Notes: generated from the sequence alone by a model not told the origin. Shown: positions 1-6,110, counted from the stretch's first letter. The stretch: DNA of 8,399 bases from Candidatus Pacearchaeota archaeon (GCA_017609795.1 JAFCDH010000020.1:1-8399), one strand, 5' to 3'. Numbers and translations: made by a program.

Positions 1-1
1 A

Positions 2-72
2 CGCCCATACCGGGAATCGAACCCGGGGCTGGGCCGCGACAGGGCCCTATGTTGCCACTACACTATATGGGC
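2..72 (-). tRNA. tRNA-Asp (anticodon GTC)
   Basis: Read on the minus strand, the 71 nt fold into a complete cloverleaf. The 7-bp acceptor stem is GCCCATA/TATGGGC. The D stem is GTGT/ACAT with loop AGTGGCA. The anticodon stem is GGGCC/GGCCC around loop CTGTCGC, giving anticodon GTC. A 4-nt variable loop is followed by a T stem CCGGG/CCCGG with loop TTCGATT. The discriminator base is G, the known identity base for aspartate. No 3' CCA is encoded (GT follows), so CCA would be added after transcription, as is common in archaea. The gene lies about 60 nt downstream of two small membrane protein genes on the same strand and may have its own promoter. The call is secure. Confidence 0.96.
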
Positions 73-132
73 ATAATAGATAATTAGGATTATTTTCCTG
101 TGTTTTTAAAGCTTATTGTTATAATAAAATAA

Positions 133-228
133 TTAAGGCTTAAGATAATAAATAAAAAAAAGGATTAATAAAATTAATAAGACCACTGCCCAGTTTTCAA
201 TAAACCATTTAAATATTTTGCCTTTCAT
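133..228 (-). CDS. Very small single-pass membrane protein (31 aa), hypothetical
   Basis: This 31-residue ORF starts at ATG 228 and ends with TAA at 133-135. It begins MKGKIFKWF and then runs into an almost wholly hydrophobic stretch (about residues 13-29, rich in Leu, Ile and Val, ending FFIYYL). That predicts one transmembrane helix with a short basic N-terminus. Its start overlaps the end of the upstream 69-aa membrane protein gene by 20 nt in another frame, an arrangement that often means translational coupling. No family is recognised. It is short enough to be a chance ORF, but the tight overlap and the clean charge and hydrophobic pattern favour a real gene. The two proteins could form a small membrane complex, which is inference only. 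Confidence 0.42.
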   Translation of the reverse strand: MKGKIFKWFIENWAVVLLILLILFFIYYLKP

Positions 229-418
229 TTAATTTTTTCCTTAAAATATATAAAAATATAAGGTTTATATCTATATAAATTATTCCACCAATAAGAACAT
301 TCAAAAGATTTGATTCTCTTACAAGAAAAAAATAATATATCATAGCAATAAGTCCTCCTAAAAATGTAGAAAATGCAATCATACTAGTTGCTATCACACT
401 TATCTTATATAAGTTCAT
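209..418 (-). CDS. Small two-helix membrane protein (69 aa), hypothetical
   Basis: The 69-aa protein is predicted to have two transmembrane helices (about residues 7-31 and 39-59), joined by a short charged loop with LVRESN, and to end in a basic tail (LRKKLNERQNI). I chose ATG at 418 because extending to 457 requires a TTG start and adds 13 polar residues (MINCYKWINLRDI) out of keeping with a membrane protein start. A weak purine stretch (GAGAT) lies a few bases before ATG 418. The gene is followed with a 20-nt overlap by a 31-aa hydrophobic ORF and then by tRNA-Asp on the same strand. No known family is recognised and no function is assigned. Confidence 0.6.
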   Translation of the reverse strand: MNLYKISVIATSMIAFSTFLGGLIAMIYYFFLVRESNLLNVLIGGIIYIDINLIFLYILRKKLNERQNI

Positions 419-573
419 AATATCTCTAAGATTAATCCATTTATAACAATTTATCAATTACAAAATATATTCTAAACTAAAAATCAAAAACTTTAAAACC
501 CCTTTAAATCATACCTCTATAAATATAATAATATCAATAATAAATAAAATATAATGAGATACCTAACAAAAGA

Positions 574-627
574 TTAAGCTACCCCTCAAGTAACATAATC
601 TATTTAGATTTAAGTATAAAAACTAAA
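574..627 (+). repeat. Dispersed intergenic element, copy A (upstream of U32 gene)
   Basis: This copy starts with TTAAGCTA, continues with CAAGTAACATAATC, and ends in an A-rich stretch directly before ATG 628. It shares TTAAGCTA and AAGTAACA with copy B at 1920-1975. It is the most diverged copy, because it lacks the ATTCCAGAAAAA box seen in B, C and D and has AGATTTAAGTATAAAAA in its place. It has the same orientation as the gene it precedes. It may include a TATA-like element (TATTTAGAT, about 20-27 nt before the start), which would fit a leaderless transcript. Confidence 0.4.
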
Positions 628-1818
628 ATGCAAAAACCAGAACTATTAGCACCAGTAGGAGATTTTAAATGCTTAGTAACTGCTATAAATGCAGGAGCAG
701 ATGCAGTTTACTTTGGACTTCAGGAGTTTAATATGCGTGCAAGAGCTAAAAACTTCACAATTAAAGACCTTTCAAAAATAGCAAAAATCTGCAAACAAAA
801 AAATAAAGAAATTAAAAGATATTTAACTCTAAACACAATAGCTTATGACAATGAATTGAAAAAAATTGAAAAAATAATTAAAAAAGTAAAACCATATGTT
901 AATGCTATCATTTGTTCAGATATCTCAGTAATGATTCTCTGCAGAAAATATAACCTGCCCTTTCACATTTCTACACAATGTTCTGTTTCAAACTCTAAAA
1001 CAGCAGAATTTTATAAAAAACTAGGTGCAAAAAGAATTATCTTAGCAAGAGAACTAAATCTAAAACAAATTAAAAAAATATCAAAAATAATTCCAATAGA
1101 AATTTTTATTCATGGAGCAATGTGTGTTTCAGTTTCAGGAAGATGTTTTACATCTCAATTTCTTTTCAATCAGTCTGCAAACAGAGGGAAATGCATCCAA
1201 CCATGTAGGCGCCCTTACAAAGCTTATCACATAAAAGATAACCAAGAACAAGAATTAAAATTAACAAACCATCACATTTTATCAGCAAAAGATTTATGTG
1301 CATTTCCATTTATAGAAAAACTAAAAAAAGCAAATATCTCGGCATTTAAAATCGAGGGAAGAAATAGAGAACCAGAATATATTGACATAGTTGTAAGAAT
1401 ATATAGAAAAGCAATTGATAATAAATTAACAAAATCACAAATTAAACAAGGAATAAAAGAATTAAATAAAGTTTATAATAAAGGATTTTCTTCAGGTTTT
1501 CTTTTAAGGATTCCAACATCAGACAGTTTTTCAAAATCAGAACATAGCTCAGCAACACACTCAAAAAAATTCATTGGAAAAATAAATCATTATTATAAAA
1601 AATTAGGAGTTGCCCTTCTTAAAATTAACACAGGAAGTCTAAAAATAGATGATGATATTATTATAATTGGAAAAACAACAGGCACAAAAAGACACAAAAT
1701 AAAAAGCATGCAAATAAAAAACAAACCTATTCAAAAAGCAAAAAAACCTCAAGATGTTGCAATCAAACTTCCTTTATGTAGAAAAGGTGATGAGGTTTAT
1801 AAAGTTATAAGAAAATAA
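628..1818 (+). CDS. Peptidase U32 family protein (RNA-hydroxylation-type, probable Fe-S protein)
   Basis: The 396-aa protein opens with the U32 N-terminal motif PELLAPVGD and then AGADAVYFGL (residues 22-31). It carries the full U32 signature at 158-176, E-x-F-x2-G-A-M-C-x4-G-x-C-x-x-S, with Cys166 and Cys173. RGKCIQPCR follows (Cys189 and Cys193), then SAKDLC (Cys224) and FKIEGR with EPEY at 240-251. A C-terminal beta-rich region (about 315-394) resembles the small barrel domain of this family. Bacterial relatives TrhP and RlhA are not proteases but take part in hydroxylation of tRNA wobble uridine or 23S rRNA and need conserved cysteines, thought to bind an Fe-S cluster. That role here is inferred from family membership. 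The length is normal. ATG 628 is the only start that gives the canonical N-terminus. There is no SD, so a leaderless transcript is likely. Confidence 0.9.
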   Translation: MQKPELLAPVGDFKCLVTAINAGADAVYFGLQEFNMRARAKNFTIKDLSKIAKICKQKNKEIKRYLTLNTIAYDNELKKIEKIIKKVKPYVNAIICSDISVMILCRKYNLPFHISTQCSVSNSKTAEFYKKLGAKRIILARELNLKQIKKISKIIPIEIFIHGAMCVSVSGRCFTSQFLFNQSANRGKCIQPCRRPYKAYHIKDNQEQELKLTNHHILSAKDLCAFPFIEKLKKANISAFKIEGRNREPEYIDIVVRIYRKAIDNKLTKSQIKQGIKELNKVYNKGFSSGFLLRIPTSDSFSKSEHSSATHSKKFIGKINHYYKKLGVALLKINTGSLKIDDDIIIIGKTTGTKRHKIKSMQIKNKPIQKAKKPQDVAIKLPLCRKGDEVYKVIRK

Positions 1819-1841
1819 TATAGCCTTCTCCAACCACAAAT

Positions 1842-1866
1842 TCTTTTAAATCTCTTTTTCTTATAA
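1842..1866 (+). terminator. Pyrimidine-rich termination tract after U32 gene
   Basis: About 25 nt after the U32 stop codon there is a T-rich run (ATCTCTTTTTCTTATAA) with no strong hairpin before it. Archaeal RNA polymerase often terminates on T-rich tracts without a stem, so this is the likeliest end of the U32 transcript. It is a weak call because the whole region is AT-rich. Confidence 0.3.
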
Positions 1867-1919
1867 TTAACAACAAATATCAATATCTTAATAAATAATA
1901 AAGCTTTAAATATTACAGA

Positions 1920-1975
1920 CTTAAGCTATTCATCTAAGTAACACAATATCCATTAAAATTCCAGAAAAATAAAAT
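1920..1975 (+). repeat. Dispersed 56-bp intergenic element, copy B (upstream of membrane protein gene)
   Basis: This copy begins CTTAAGCTATTCAT and ends with a 22-nt block at 1954-1975 containing ATTCCAGAAAAATAAAAT. Copy D on the minus strand (6892-6947) has the same total length of 56 nt, matches the left 14 nt at 13 positions and the right 22 nt at all positions, and differs mainly in the central 20 nt. ATG 1986 lies 10 nt after the element. The conserved ends, fixed spacing and variable middle argue against chance AT-rich similarity. Whether it is a shared promoter and leader or a miniature mobile element cannot be decided here. Confidence 0.62.
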
Positions 1976-1985
1976 CCAAATCAAA

Positions 1986-2438
1986 ATGAACCTGCGCAAA
2001 GTAAAACAAGGTGCAAAAATAACTCTTTATAATGGGGTCTATATGATTTTATTTGGAATCTTTTATATTGTATTTATAAAATTTAATATGGAATATAATT
2101 TTGAAGCTATTTCAGAATTATGGGGATTTTTTGCAAAATTCAACCCAGGAATATCACAGCTTTTCTTTTTATTTAATATCCTTATAGGACTTTTTCTAAT
2201 TTCAGGAGGAGTCACCACAATCTATCTTTCAGATTTTATTCTTAAAAGAAAAGAAAAAATGACTTGGGCAATTTTATTTTTATCAGGATTAATTGCTTGG
2301 GGAGGTTTATTAATAATTTCTGTTTTATTTAAAAATCCTTTATTAATAGGGTTAAGTTTTATAGGTTGGGTTATTTTTATTATTGGAATGCTTCTACCAA
2401 TAAAATATTATCTAGAGAAAAGCTATAGAGAGTATTAA
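1986..2438 (+). CDS. Four-helix integral membrane protein (150 aa), hypothetical
   Basis: The 150-aa protein has a basic N-terminus (MNLRKVKQGAK) and four predicted membrane helices at about residues 14-33, 58-84, 93-114 and 119-140. It ends in a short charged tail (KYYLEKSYREY). A basic loop (LKRKEK, residues 86-91) lies between helices 2 and 3, so by the positive-inside rule both ends and that loop would be cytoplasmic. I recognise no family or catalytic motif. It follows a copy of the dispersed intergenic element. The next gene, a PIN-like protein, starts only 33 nt after its stop on the same strand, so they may be co-transcribed, although no functional link is apparent. Confidence 0.75.
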   Translation: MNLRKVKQGAKITLYNGVYMILFGIFYIVFIKFNMEYNFEAISELWGFFAKFNPGISQLFFLFNILIGLFLISGGVTTIYLSDFILKRKEKMTWAILFLSGLIAWGGLLIISVLFKNPLLIGLSFIGWVIFIIGMLLPIKYYLEKSYREY

Positions 2439-2471
2439 TAGTGAAATTTCAAAATCTCCATAGATATAAAA

Positions 2472-3176
2472 ATGAAAAAAAGATATAGTTTACCATTTAT
2501 CCCAACAAAAAGTATTCTTTTTCTAGATAATTCTGCATTTGGGTTAGATGATTATCAAGGGCTTTACCAATTTCCAGATAGATGCAATTATCCTATTAGT
2601 TATCTAAAAGAATCTGCTTCAAGATTAGAAATCTTAACAAGAAAACTTTCAAACATGGATAATTGGACTACTATTTGGGGGGTAGTTCAAGAATTCAAAA
2701 AGGGTAATACTTTTTTTTATAAAAAAATGAAAAATAGTGCTTGCAATAAAAAAATTAAAGTGATTCAGAGGTTTTTAAATCAAAGAAGAAAAACAATATT
2801 ATTAATTGATGATGAATATAGAATAGCAGATCATTGTATGCCTAATGAAGCATTCAAACAAGTTAGAGAATATGAGCCCCCTATTGAAAATATTTTAAGA
2901 GAGTTTGAAAAAGAAGATAAAAAGCAAAAAACAGATGTAAGATTAATTTCTACAGCCATAGTTTATTCTCAAAGTAATCCTGCATGTTTATTTTCTCAAG
3001 ATAAACCAATGTTAAAAACTTTTGTAAGAGCTTCTAAAAAATTTGGAGCCCCTGAAAATTCATTTATATTATCAGATAAAACAAGAGAACCAATAGAAGT
3101 AAGTAAAATTACTTTTGATGAAACAAAAAATAAATTTATTTATGATACAAGCTATGGAAAAAGAAGAACAATATAA
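2472..3176 (+). CDS. PIN-like domain protein, putative RNase
   Basis: The 234-aa protein has acidic residues spaced as in PIN nucleases. Asp19 is at the end of a hydrophobic strand (SILFLDNSAF), Glu74 is in a helix (GVVQEFKKG), Asp155 precedes a helix with Ala162 (TDVRLISTAIVYS), and Asp177 lies in the SQDKPML motif, matching the usual [ST]xD strand end near the C-terminus of the fold. PIN proteins use these acids to bind Mg2+ or Mn2+ and cut RNA, as in VapC toxins, rRNA-processing Nob1 and related enzymes. At 234 aa it is longer than VapC (about 130-140 aa), with a large basic insert around 75-110 and a C-terminal extension after 190. No antitoxin gene adjoins it, so a VapBC role is unlikely. 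The assignment rests on motif reading only. Confidence 0.6.
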   Translation: MKKRYSLPFIPTKSILFLDNSAFGLDDYQGLYQFPDRCNYPISYLKESASRLEILTRKLSNMDNWTTIWGVVQEFKKGNTFFYKKMKNSACNKKIKVIQRFLNQRRKTILLIDDEYRIADHCMPNEAFKQVREYEPPIENILREFEKEDKKQKTDVRLISTAIVYSQSNPACLFSQDKPMLKTFVRASKKFGAPENSFILSDKTREPIEVSKITFDETKNKFIYDTSYGKRRTI

Positions 3177-3178
3177 AA

Positions 3179-3196
3179 TTAGGAATCTTCTCCTAA
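3179..3196. terminator. Short inverted repeat between convergent genes
   Basis: TTAGGA and TCCTAA form a perfect 6-bp stem around a 6-nt loop, in the 29-nt gap between the stops of the PIN-like gene (plus) and the thermonuclease gene (minus). Read on the minus strand, the stem is followed by TTTTAT, giving a weak stem plus U-tract for the thermonuclease transcript. On the plus strand no T run follows. A shared terminator is plausible but the stem is short. Confidence 0.38.
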
Positions 3197-3205
3197 GTTC
3201 TAATG

Positions 3206-3679
3206 TCAACAATCCCCCTTCCAAATTCCTAAACAATTTCCCCTTGCAAACTCTTCAGCATTAATTATTTTTTCTTTGTATTTCAGATCTTCAATAATAA
3301 AAGCTTTTGCAAGCCCATATTCTAAAATCTCAATATTAATTAATCTATCTTTATAAAAAACATATCTTAACTTACGCTTATATTTTCCCAAATCTTCCCA
3401 ATCTCTTAAAATTTTAATATTTTTCTCTTCGACCTGCTTTAAAAAATCTTTTGCTTCTTGATAATATTCCTCTCCTCGCTCAGGAGTATCTATACCCAAA
3501 AGCCGAATAGTCTCATTATCACAAACAAGAGTATCTCCATCAATAACTCTATTAACAAAACAATCTTCTAAATCATAATCAACTTCTTTAACAACCTTTC
3601 CAGTTAATCTAGGATAATAAATACTTAACAATCCTAAAAACAAAATTACTCCTAGAAATATCAACACTCTTTTTAACAT
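3206..3679 (-). CDS. Membrane-anchored thermonuclease (SNase-like, staphylococcal nuclease homologue)
   Basis: The 157-aa protein starts with a basic MLKR and one hydrophobic segment (residues 5-22), followed by YPRLTGKVV, so it is a secreted or outward-facing anchored enzyme. The SNase OB-fold follows with every catalytic residue in place by comparison with S. aureus nuclease: Asp49 in VIDGDT, Arg59 and Asp64 in IRLLGIDTPE, Glu67, and Arg102 in KYKRKLRYVFY. EYGLAKAF and the final GIW also fit the family. The expected reaction is Ca2+-dependent hydrolysis of DNA and RNA outside the cell, which could supply nucleotides to an organism with limited synthesis (inference). Cysteines 40, 53, 149 and 157 might form disulfides. 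The gene diverges from uS10 and converges with the PIN-like gene. ATG 3679 gives a proper signal or anchor start. Confidence 0.9.
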   Translation of the reverse strand: MLKRVLIFLGVILFLGLLSIYYPRLTGKVVKEVDYDLEDCFVNRVIDGDTLVCDNETIRLLGIDTPERGEEYYQEAKDFLKQVEEKNIKILRDWEDLGKYKRKLRYVFYKDRLINIEILEYGLAKAFIIEDLKYKEKIINAEEFARGNCLGIWKGDC

Positions 3680-3730
3680 GTATTAAAAAAGACAAGATAG
3701 TATAAAAATTTCCCTATAAATCTAATTTTT

Positions 3731-3753
3731 ATCTATATCTTATAAGCATAGAT
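3731..3753. promoter_or_regulatory. Imperfect palindrome in the divergent intergenic region
   Basis: ATCTAT and ATAGAT flank the perfect 8-bp palindrome CTTATAAG (3739-3746). They lie between the thermonuclease start (minus, 3679) and copy C of the dispersed element (plus, 3770). The position suits an operator for a dimeric regulator or a TATA-type core promoter. The bases are all low-complexity AT-rich, so chance is a real alternative. Confidence 0.2.
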
Positions 3754-3769
3754 GAGTTAGATGATATAA

Positions 3770-3825
3770 TTAAGCTAAACAAGTCATCTTTAATACATAA
3801 ACATCTATTAAGATTCCAGAAAAAA
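3770..3825 (+). repeat. Dispersed intergenic element, copy C (upstream of uS10)
   Basis: This copy starts with TTAAGCTA and ends with ATTAAGATTCCAGAAAAA. TCATCT is also shared with copy B, at a spacing six bases longer than in B because AACAAG is inserted after TTAAGCTA. It has the same orientation as uS10. Unlike copies A, B and D, which end at or within about 10 nt of a start codon, its end lies 46 nt before the nearest ATG (3872). Confidence 0.52.
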
Positions 3826-3881
3826 CACCACAAAATCCCACCAATACCTTTTTAAACATATTTTTTTACTAATGGTTATAG

Positions 3882-4178
3882 AATAGATTAAATATAATCT
3901 TAAATATTGAAGCATTAAATAAAATATGCGAGAAAATCAAAGAAATAGCAGGAAGTGCAGGAACCCCAATAAGTGGACCAATCCCTCTTCCAACTAAAAA
4001 ACTAAAAATAACAACAAGAAAATCTCCTTGTGGGGATGGAACTGCTACATTTGATAATTATGAAATGCGAATTCATTCAAGAGTTATTGATGTTCCTGCA
4101 AATGACAGAGTTCTTCATGCAGTTATGAGATTATATATTCCAAGAAATATTACTATTAAAATTGAAATGAAAGATTGA
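3882..4178 (+). CDS. rps10: Ribosomal protein uS10 (archaeal type), start codon missing or frameshifted
   Basis: This open frame of 98 codons plus a stop encodes nearly all of archaeal uS10, a protein of the small-subunit head. Counted from codon 3882, visible motifs are IEALNKICEKIKEIA (9-23), GPIPLPTK (32-39), TTRKSPCGDGT (44-54), YEMRIHSRVIDVPANDRVLHAVM (60-82), and a C-terminal LYIPRNITIKIEMKD. The length is close to normal, about 102 aa. No ATG, GTG or TTG occurs in frame before Met62 (ATG 4065), which is too late. An in-frame TAG at 3879-3881 closes the frame. A plausible native ATG at 3872 is in another frame and reads into a TAG after four codons. Reading ATG GTT ATA and skipping one base joins the body frame. 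The options are an assembly or sequencing indel, a true frameshifted paralogue, or a non-standard start such as ATA 3894 or ATT 3906. Identity is certain but intactness is not. Confidence 0.88.
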   Translation, partial: NRLNIILNIEALNKICEKIKEIAGSAGTPISGPIPLPTKKLKITTRKSPCGDGTATFDNYEMRIHSRVIDVPANDRVLHAVMRLYIPRNITIKIEMKD

Positions 4179-4309
4179 ATTTAATTATTTAAATAACAAA
4201 ATCAATATTCTATAAGTGTGGGATGAGATGCTATGAGAAGATTAAGATATTCAGATGATAAAGCTTAAAGTTTTATAGAAATATTAGAATTATTTTATCT
4301 CAAAAAAAC
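4179..4309 (+). other. Intergenic stretch between uS10 and the barrel protein gene
   Basis: There is no convincing gene here. The stretch contains GTGTGGGATGAGATGCTATG, GC-richer than its surroundings, and an 11-codon ATG ORF (4231-4266, ending SDDKA) that has no recognisable start context. A short untranslated RNA or the leader of the 4330 gene are possible. No C/D-box pair or tRNA-like fold was found. Confidence 0.3.
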
Positions 4310-4325
4310 AGAGGTGAAAACCTCT
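4310..4325 (+). promoter_or_regulatory. SD-containing hairpin with GAAA tetraloop before ATG 4330
   Basis: AGAGGT-GAAA-ACCTCT is a perfect 6-bp stem capped by a GNRA tetraloop, ending 4 nt before the start codon. Its 5' arm and loop contain GAGGTGA (4311-4317), a seven-base match to the archaeal SD consensus GGAGGTGAT. When the stem forms, the SD is paired, so it could limit translation until melted or bound by a factor. The SD-to-ATG gap is 12 nt, rather long. It is the longest SD match noticed in this window. Confidence 0.55.
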
Positions 4326-4329
4326 AAAA

Positions 4330-5391
4330 ATGATTAAAACAGATTTAAAACAAACATTACCAGCATTAGAAAGAATGACTGTTTTAAATGGACTTCTTCA
4401 ACATGAATCAAATCCTAATATAGAAAATAAACAACCAGGAGTTTGGCCTTATTCTATAGATGATAATGCAAGAGCATTAATAGCAGAATTAAATTTATCC
4501 CCTGGTTTTCAAGATGAATATCTTATTAAAACTTATTTTGATTATATAATAAAAGCTCATCGTTTAGATAATTGGTTTAATAATTATAAAAAACAAAATA
4601 GAAGATTTGTACAAGGGAATTCAAATGATTTACAAGACTGTTATGGAAGAGCAAACTGGGCATTAACAGAAGTTTTATTTTTAGATTCTTGTTCAATAAA
4701 TGAAAAACAAAAAGCAAAAGAATTGATTTTTTCTTCTTTAAAAAATCATACTAAACTAGATTCTCCAATGTCTCAGGCCCTTTCTTTAATTGCTTTTTCA
4801 AAATACTTACAAAAAGAACCAAATAGAGAAATTAAAAAAGCAGCCAAAAAATTATCAAAAAAATTATCAAAAGCTTATAAAACACATTCAAACTCAAATT
4901 GGCAATTTCCTTCATCTGAAATGACTTATTGTTCTGCTAGAATCCCTCATGCATTTTTATTAGCAGGAAGTGTCTTAAATAATATAGATTTAATTTTAAA
5001 AGGCAAAAAAATATTAGAATTCACACTTGAACAAATGTTTGAATATGATTTGTTTAATCCAATTGGAATCAATTGGCTTAGAAAAGAAGAAAAAAGAACT
5101 TATGATATTATAAAAGAAGGAGATAAACAGCCAGTAGAAGCAAATGTAACTGCAGAAGTTTGTTATTGTGCTACAAAAATCTTACAAGACAGAGCTTTTT
5201 TAATTATAGGAAATAAAGTATTAGATTGGATTAAAGGAAAAAATAAAGAAAACCTTAGTTTACTTGCAGACAATGGAGCAATTTATGATGCAATAACCCC
5301 TCATGGTTTAAACACAAATCAAGGCGCAGAACCTTTAGTTACTTATTTAATGGCACTTTCTGAAAAAAGAAAGTTAGAAGGGATATATTAA
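4330..5391 (+). CDS. (alpha/alpha)6-barrel carbohydrate-active-like protein
   Basis: The 353-aa soluble protein consists of repeated helices typical of six-hairpin glycosidase-like folds. Recognisable blocks are GVWPYSIDDNARALI (37-51), QGNSNDLQDCYGRANWALTE (95-114), WQFPSSEMTYCSARIPHAFL (191-210), KQPVEANVTAEVC (266-278), and DNGAIYD followed by GLNTNQGAEPLVTYLMALSE (314-345). The YSxDDNARAL and N-x-QGAEP blocks recall a domain found alone or after GT4 glycosyltransferase domains in bacteria, often in mannose or mannoside loci. The exact reaction is not known to me. Asp44, Asp45 and Glu334 are candidate functional residues. No signal peptide or membrane segment is seen, so it is cytoplasmic. 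A local 12-bp tandem duplication near 4848-4872 encodes KLSKKLSK. An SD hairpin precedes it. No neighbouring sugar gene supports a pathway. Confidence 0.65.
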   Translation: MIKTDLKQTLPALERMTVLNGLLQHESNPNIENKQPGVWPYSIDDNARALIAELNLSPGFQDEYLIKTYFDYIIKAHRLDNWFNNYKKQNRRFVQGNSNDLQDCYGRANWALTEVLFLDSCSINEKQKAKELIFSSLKNHTKLDSPMSQALSLIAFSKYLQKEPNREIKKAAKKLSKKLSKAYKTHSNSNWQFPSSEMTYCSARIPHAFLLAGSVLNNIDLILKGKKILEFTLEQMFEYDLFNPIGINWLRKEEKRTYDIIKEGDKQPVEANVTAEVCYCATKILQDRAFLIIGNKVLDWIKGKNKENLSLLADNGAIYDAITPHGLNTNQGAEPLVTYLMALSEKRKLEGIY

Positions 5392-5417
5392 ATTCATACT
5401 TAATTAATAATAATTCA

Positions 5418-5774
5418 CTAATTATACACTAACATTTCTTTTCTTGGAACTTTATGCCCTAAATCCAAAGTCAAAGGAATTGGAATATTAACTTCTTTAC
5501 CTTCTTTCTCAAAAATCATAATAAGTAAAACATATACATGATTTGTTTTATAATTAACAGACATTTTTATACTCCTAATATTTTTTAAGATTTTCTTATC
5601 AATTCCTAAATTTTCAGTAGCATCCATTATTTCTATACCGCAAATAAGATTTTTATAATCAACATCTAAAACAAAATCACCAATATCTATAGAGGCTTTT
5701 ACTTTTTCTCCATTAGATATAAAAAATATATCATTTTCAAAATCATAATCTATTGTTTTAATTTCTTTTGCCAT
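5418..5774 (-). CDS. DUF2283-type protein, probable antitoxin partner
   Basis: The 118-aa protein has the DUF2283 layout. A beta-strand opening around IDYDFENDIFFI (8-19) corresponds to the family's YDxEADxLYI motif, followed by a strand around VLDVDYKNLICGIEIMDATE (35-54), which matches the usual D-x-x-G-x-(I/V)-x-G-I-E-I-L-x-A-S block. Proteins of this family are often encoded beside DUF4258 or RelE-like proteins and are thought to act as antitoxins. The extra C-terminal part (about 70-118) is longer than the smallest members (about 70 aa). Its start overlaps the upstream DUF4258-like gene by 25 nt, with ATG inside the last codons of that gene, so the two are almost certainly translated together. 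No DNA-binding motif is evident. The function is inferred from family and context. Confidence 0.68.
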   Translation of the reverse strand: MAKEIKTIDYDFENDIFFISNGEKVKASIDIGDFVLDVDYKNLICGIEIMDATENLGIDKKILKNIRSIKMSVNYKTNHVYVLLIMIFEKEGKEVNIPIPLTLDLGHKVPRKEMLVYN

Positions 5775-6058
5775 TTTCTATCAGTATTCCAAGCACTTAT
5801 TATTTTTAAATCTTTTGAGGATCCTATTTCAATTATTAAAACTAATGAATATTTTCTACTCATTTTAAACCATAATTTAAATCTATTCTCTTCTTTTCCT
5901 TTCTCAATCTTTTCTAATTTATTAATATGAGATAAAAAACTTCTAACAATCGCTTGGTTTATTGATCTTTCCCTACTTCTTTTATAAAAATGTGAATCAA
6001 AAATAATCTGATCTTGATTTATCTTCTCAAGAAATGCTTTAATCTCTTTTAATCTCAT
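5750..6058 (-). CDS. DUF4258 / RelE-like putative toxin
   Basis: The 102-aa basic protein has an N-terminal helix and then SHFYKRSRERSIN (22-34). This matches the DUF4258 and RelE-superfamily pattern S-x-H-x3-R-x3-R-x-I, in which His23, Arg27 and Arg31 are the conserved polar residues. A beta sheet follows (FKLWFKMS, YSLVLIIEIG, LKIISAWNTD), ending in a Lys-rich tail. RelE-like members cut mRNA on the ribosome, but several DUF4258 proteins have no shown activity, so the toxin role is inferred. It overlaps the DUF2283-like gene downstream by 25 nt. The toxin-first order is the reverse of most relBE loci but common for this pair. No SD precedes ATG 6058. The region directly upstream holds a decayed gene, consistent with an accessory, turnover-prone locus. 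Confidence 0.66.
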   Translation of the reverse strand: MRLKEIKAFLEKINQDQIIFDSHFYKRSRERSINQAIVRSFLSHINKLEKIEKGKEENRFKLWFKMSRKYSLVLIIEIGSSKDLKIISAWNTDRKWQKKLKQ

Positions 6059-6110
6059 TAAAATACAAAGAAAATTTTCTTTTTAGAATTTTCTGTTTTT
6101 TCTCCTTCAT

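Noticed and set aside
419..457. Upstream TTG start extending the 69-aa membrane protein to 82 aa
   Set aside because: It needs a TTG start and adds polar residues before the first membrane helix, while an ATG with a weak purine stretch in front is available at 418.
2472..3176. VapC toxin of a VapBC system
   Set aside because: The protein is about 100 residues too long and no small antitoxin gene adjoins it. The nearest neighbour is a four-helix membrane protein.
3720..4280. C/D-box or other small guide RNA around the GATGAG and ATGATA sequences
   Set aside because: C-box-like strings occur (3751-3765, 4227-4260) but no properly spaced D box (CTGA) or closing stem was found.
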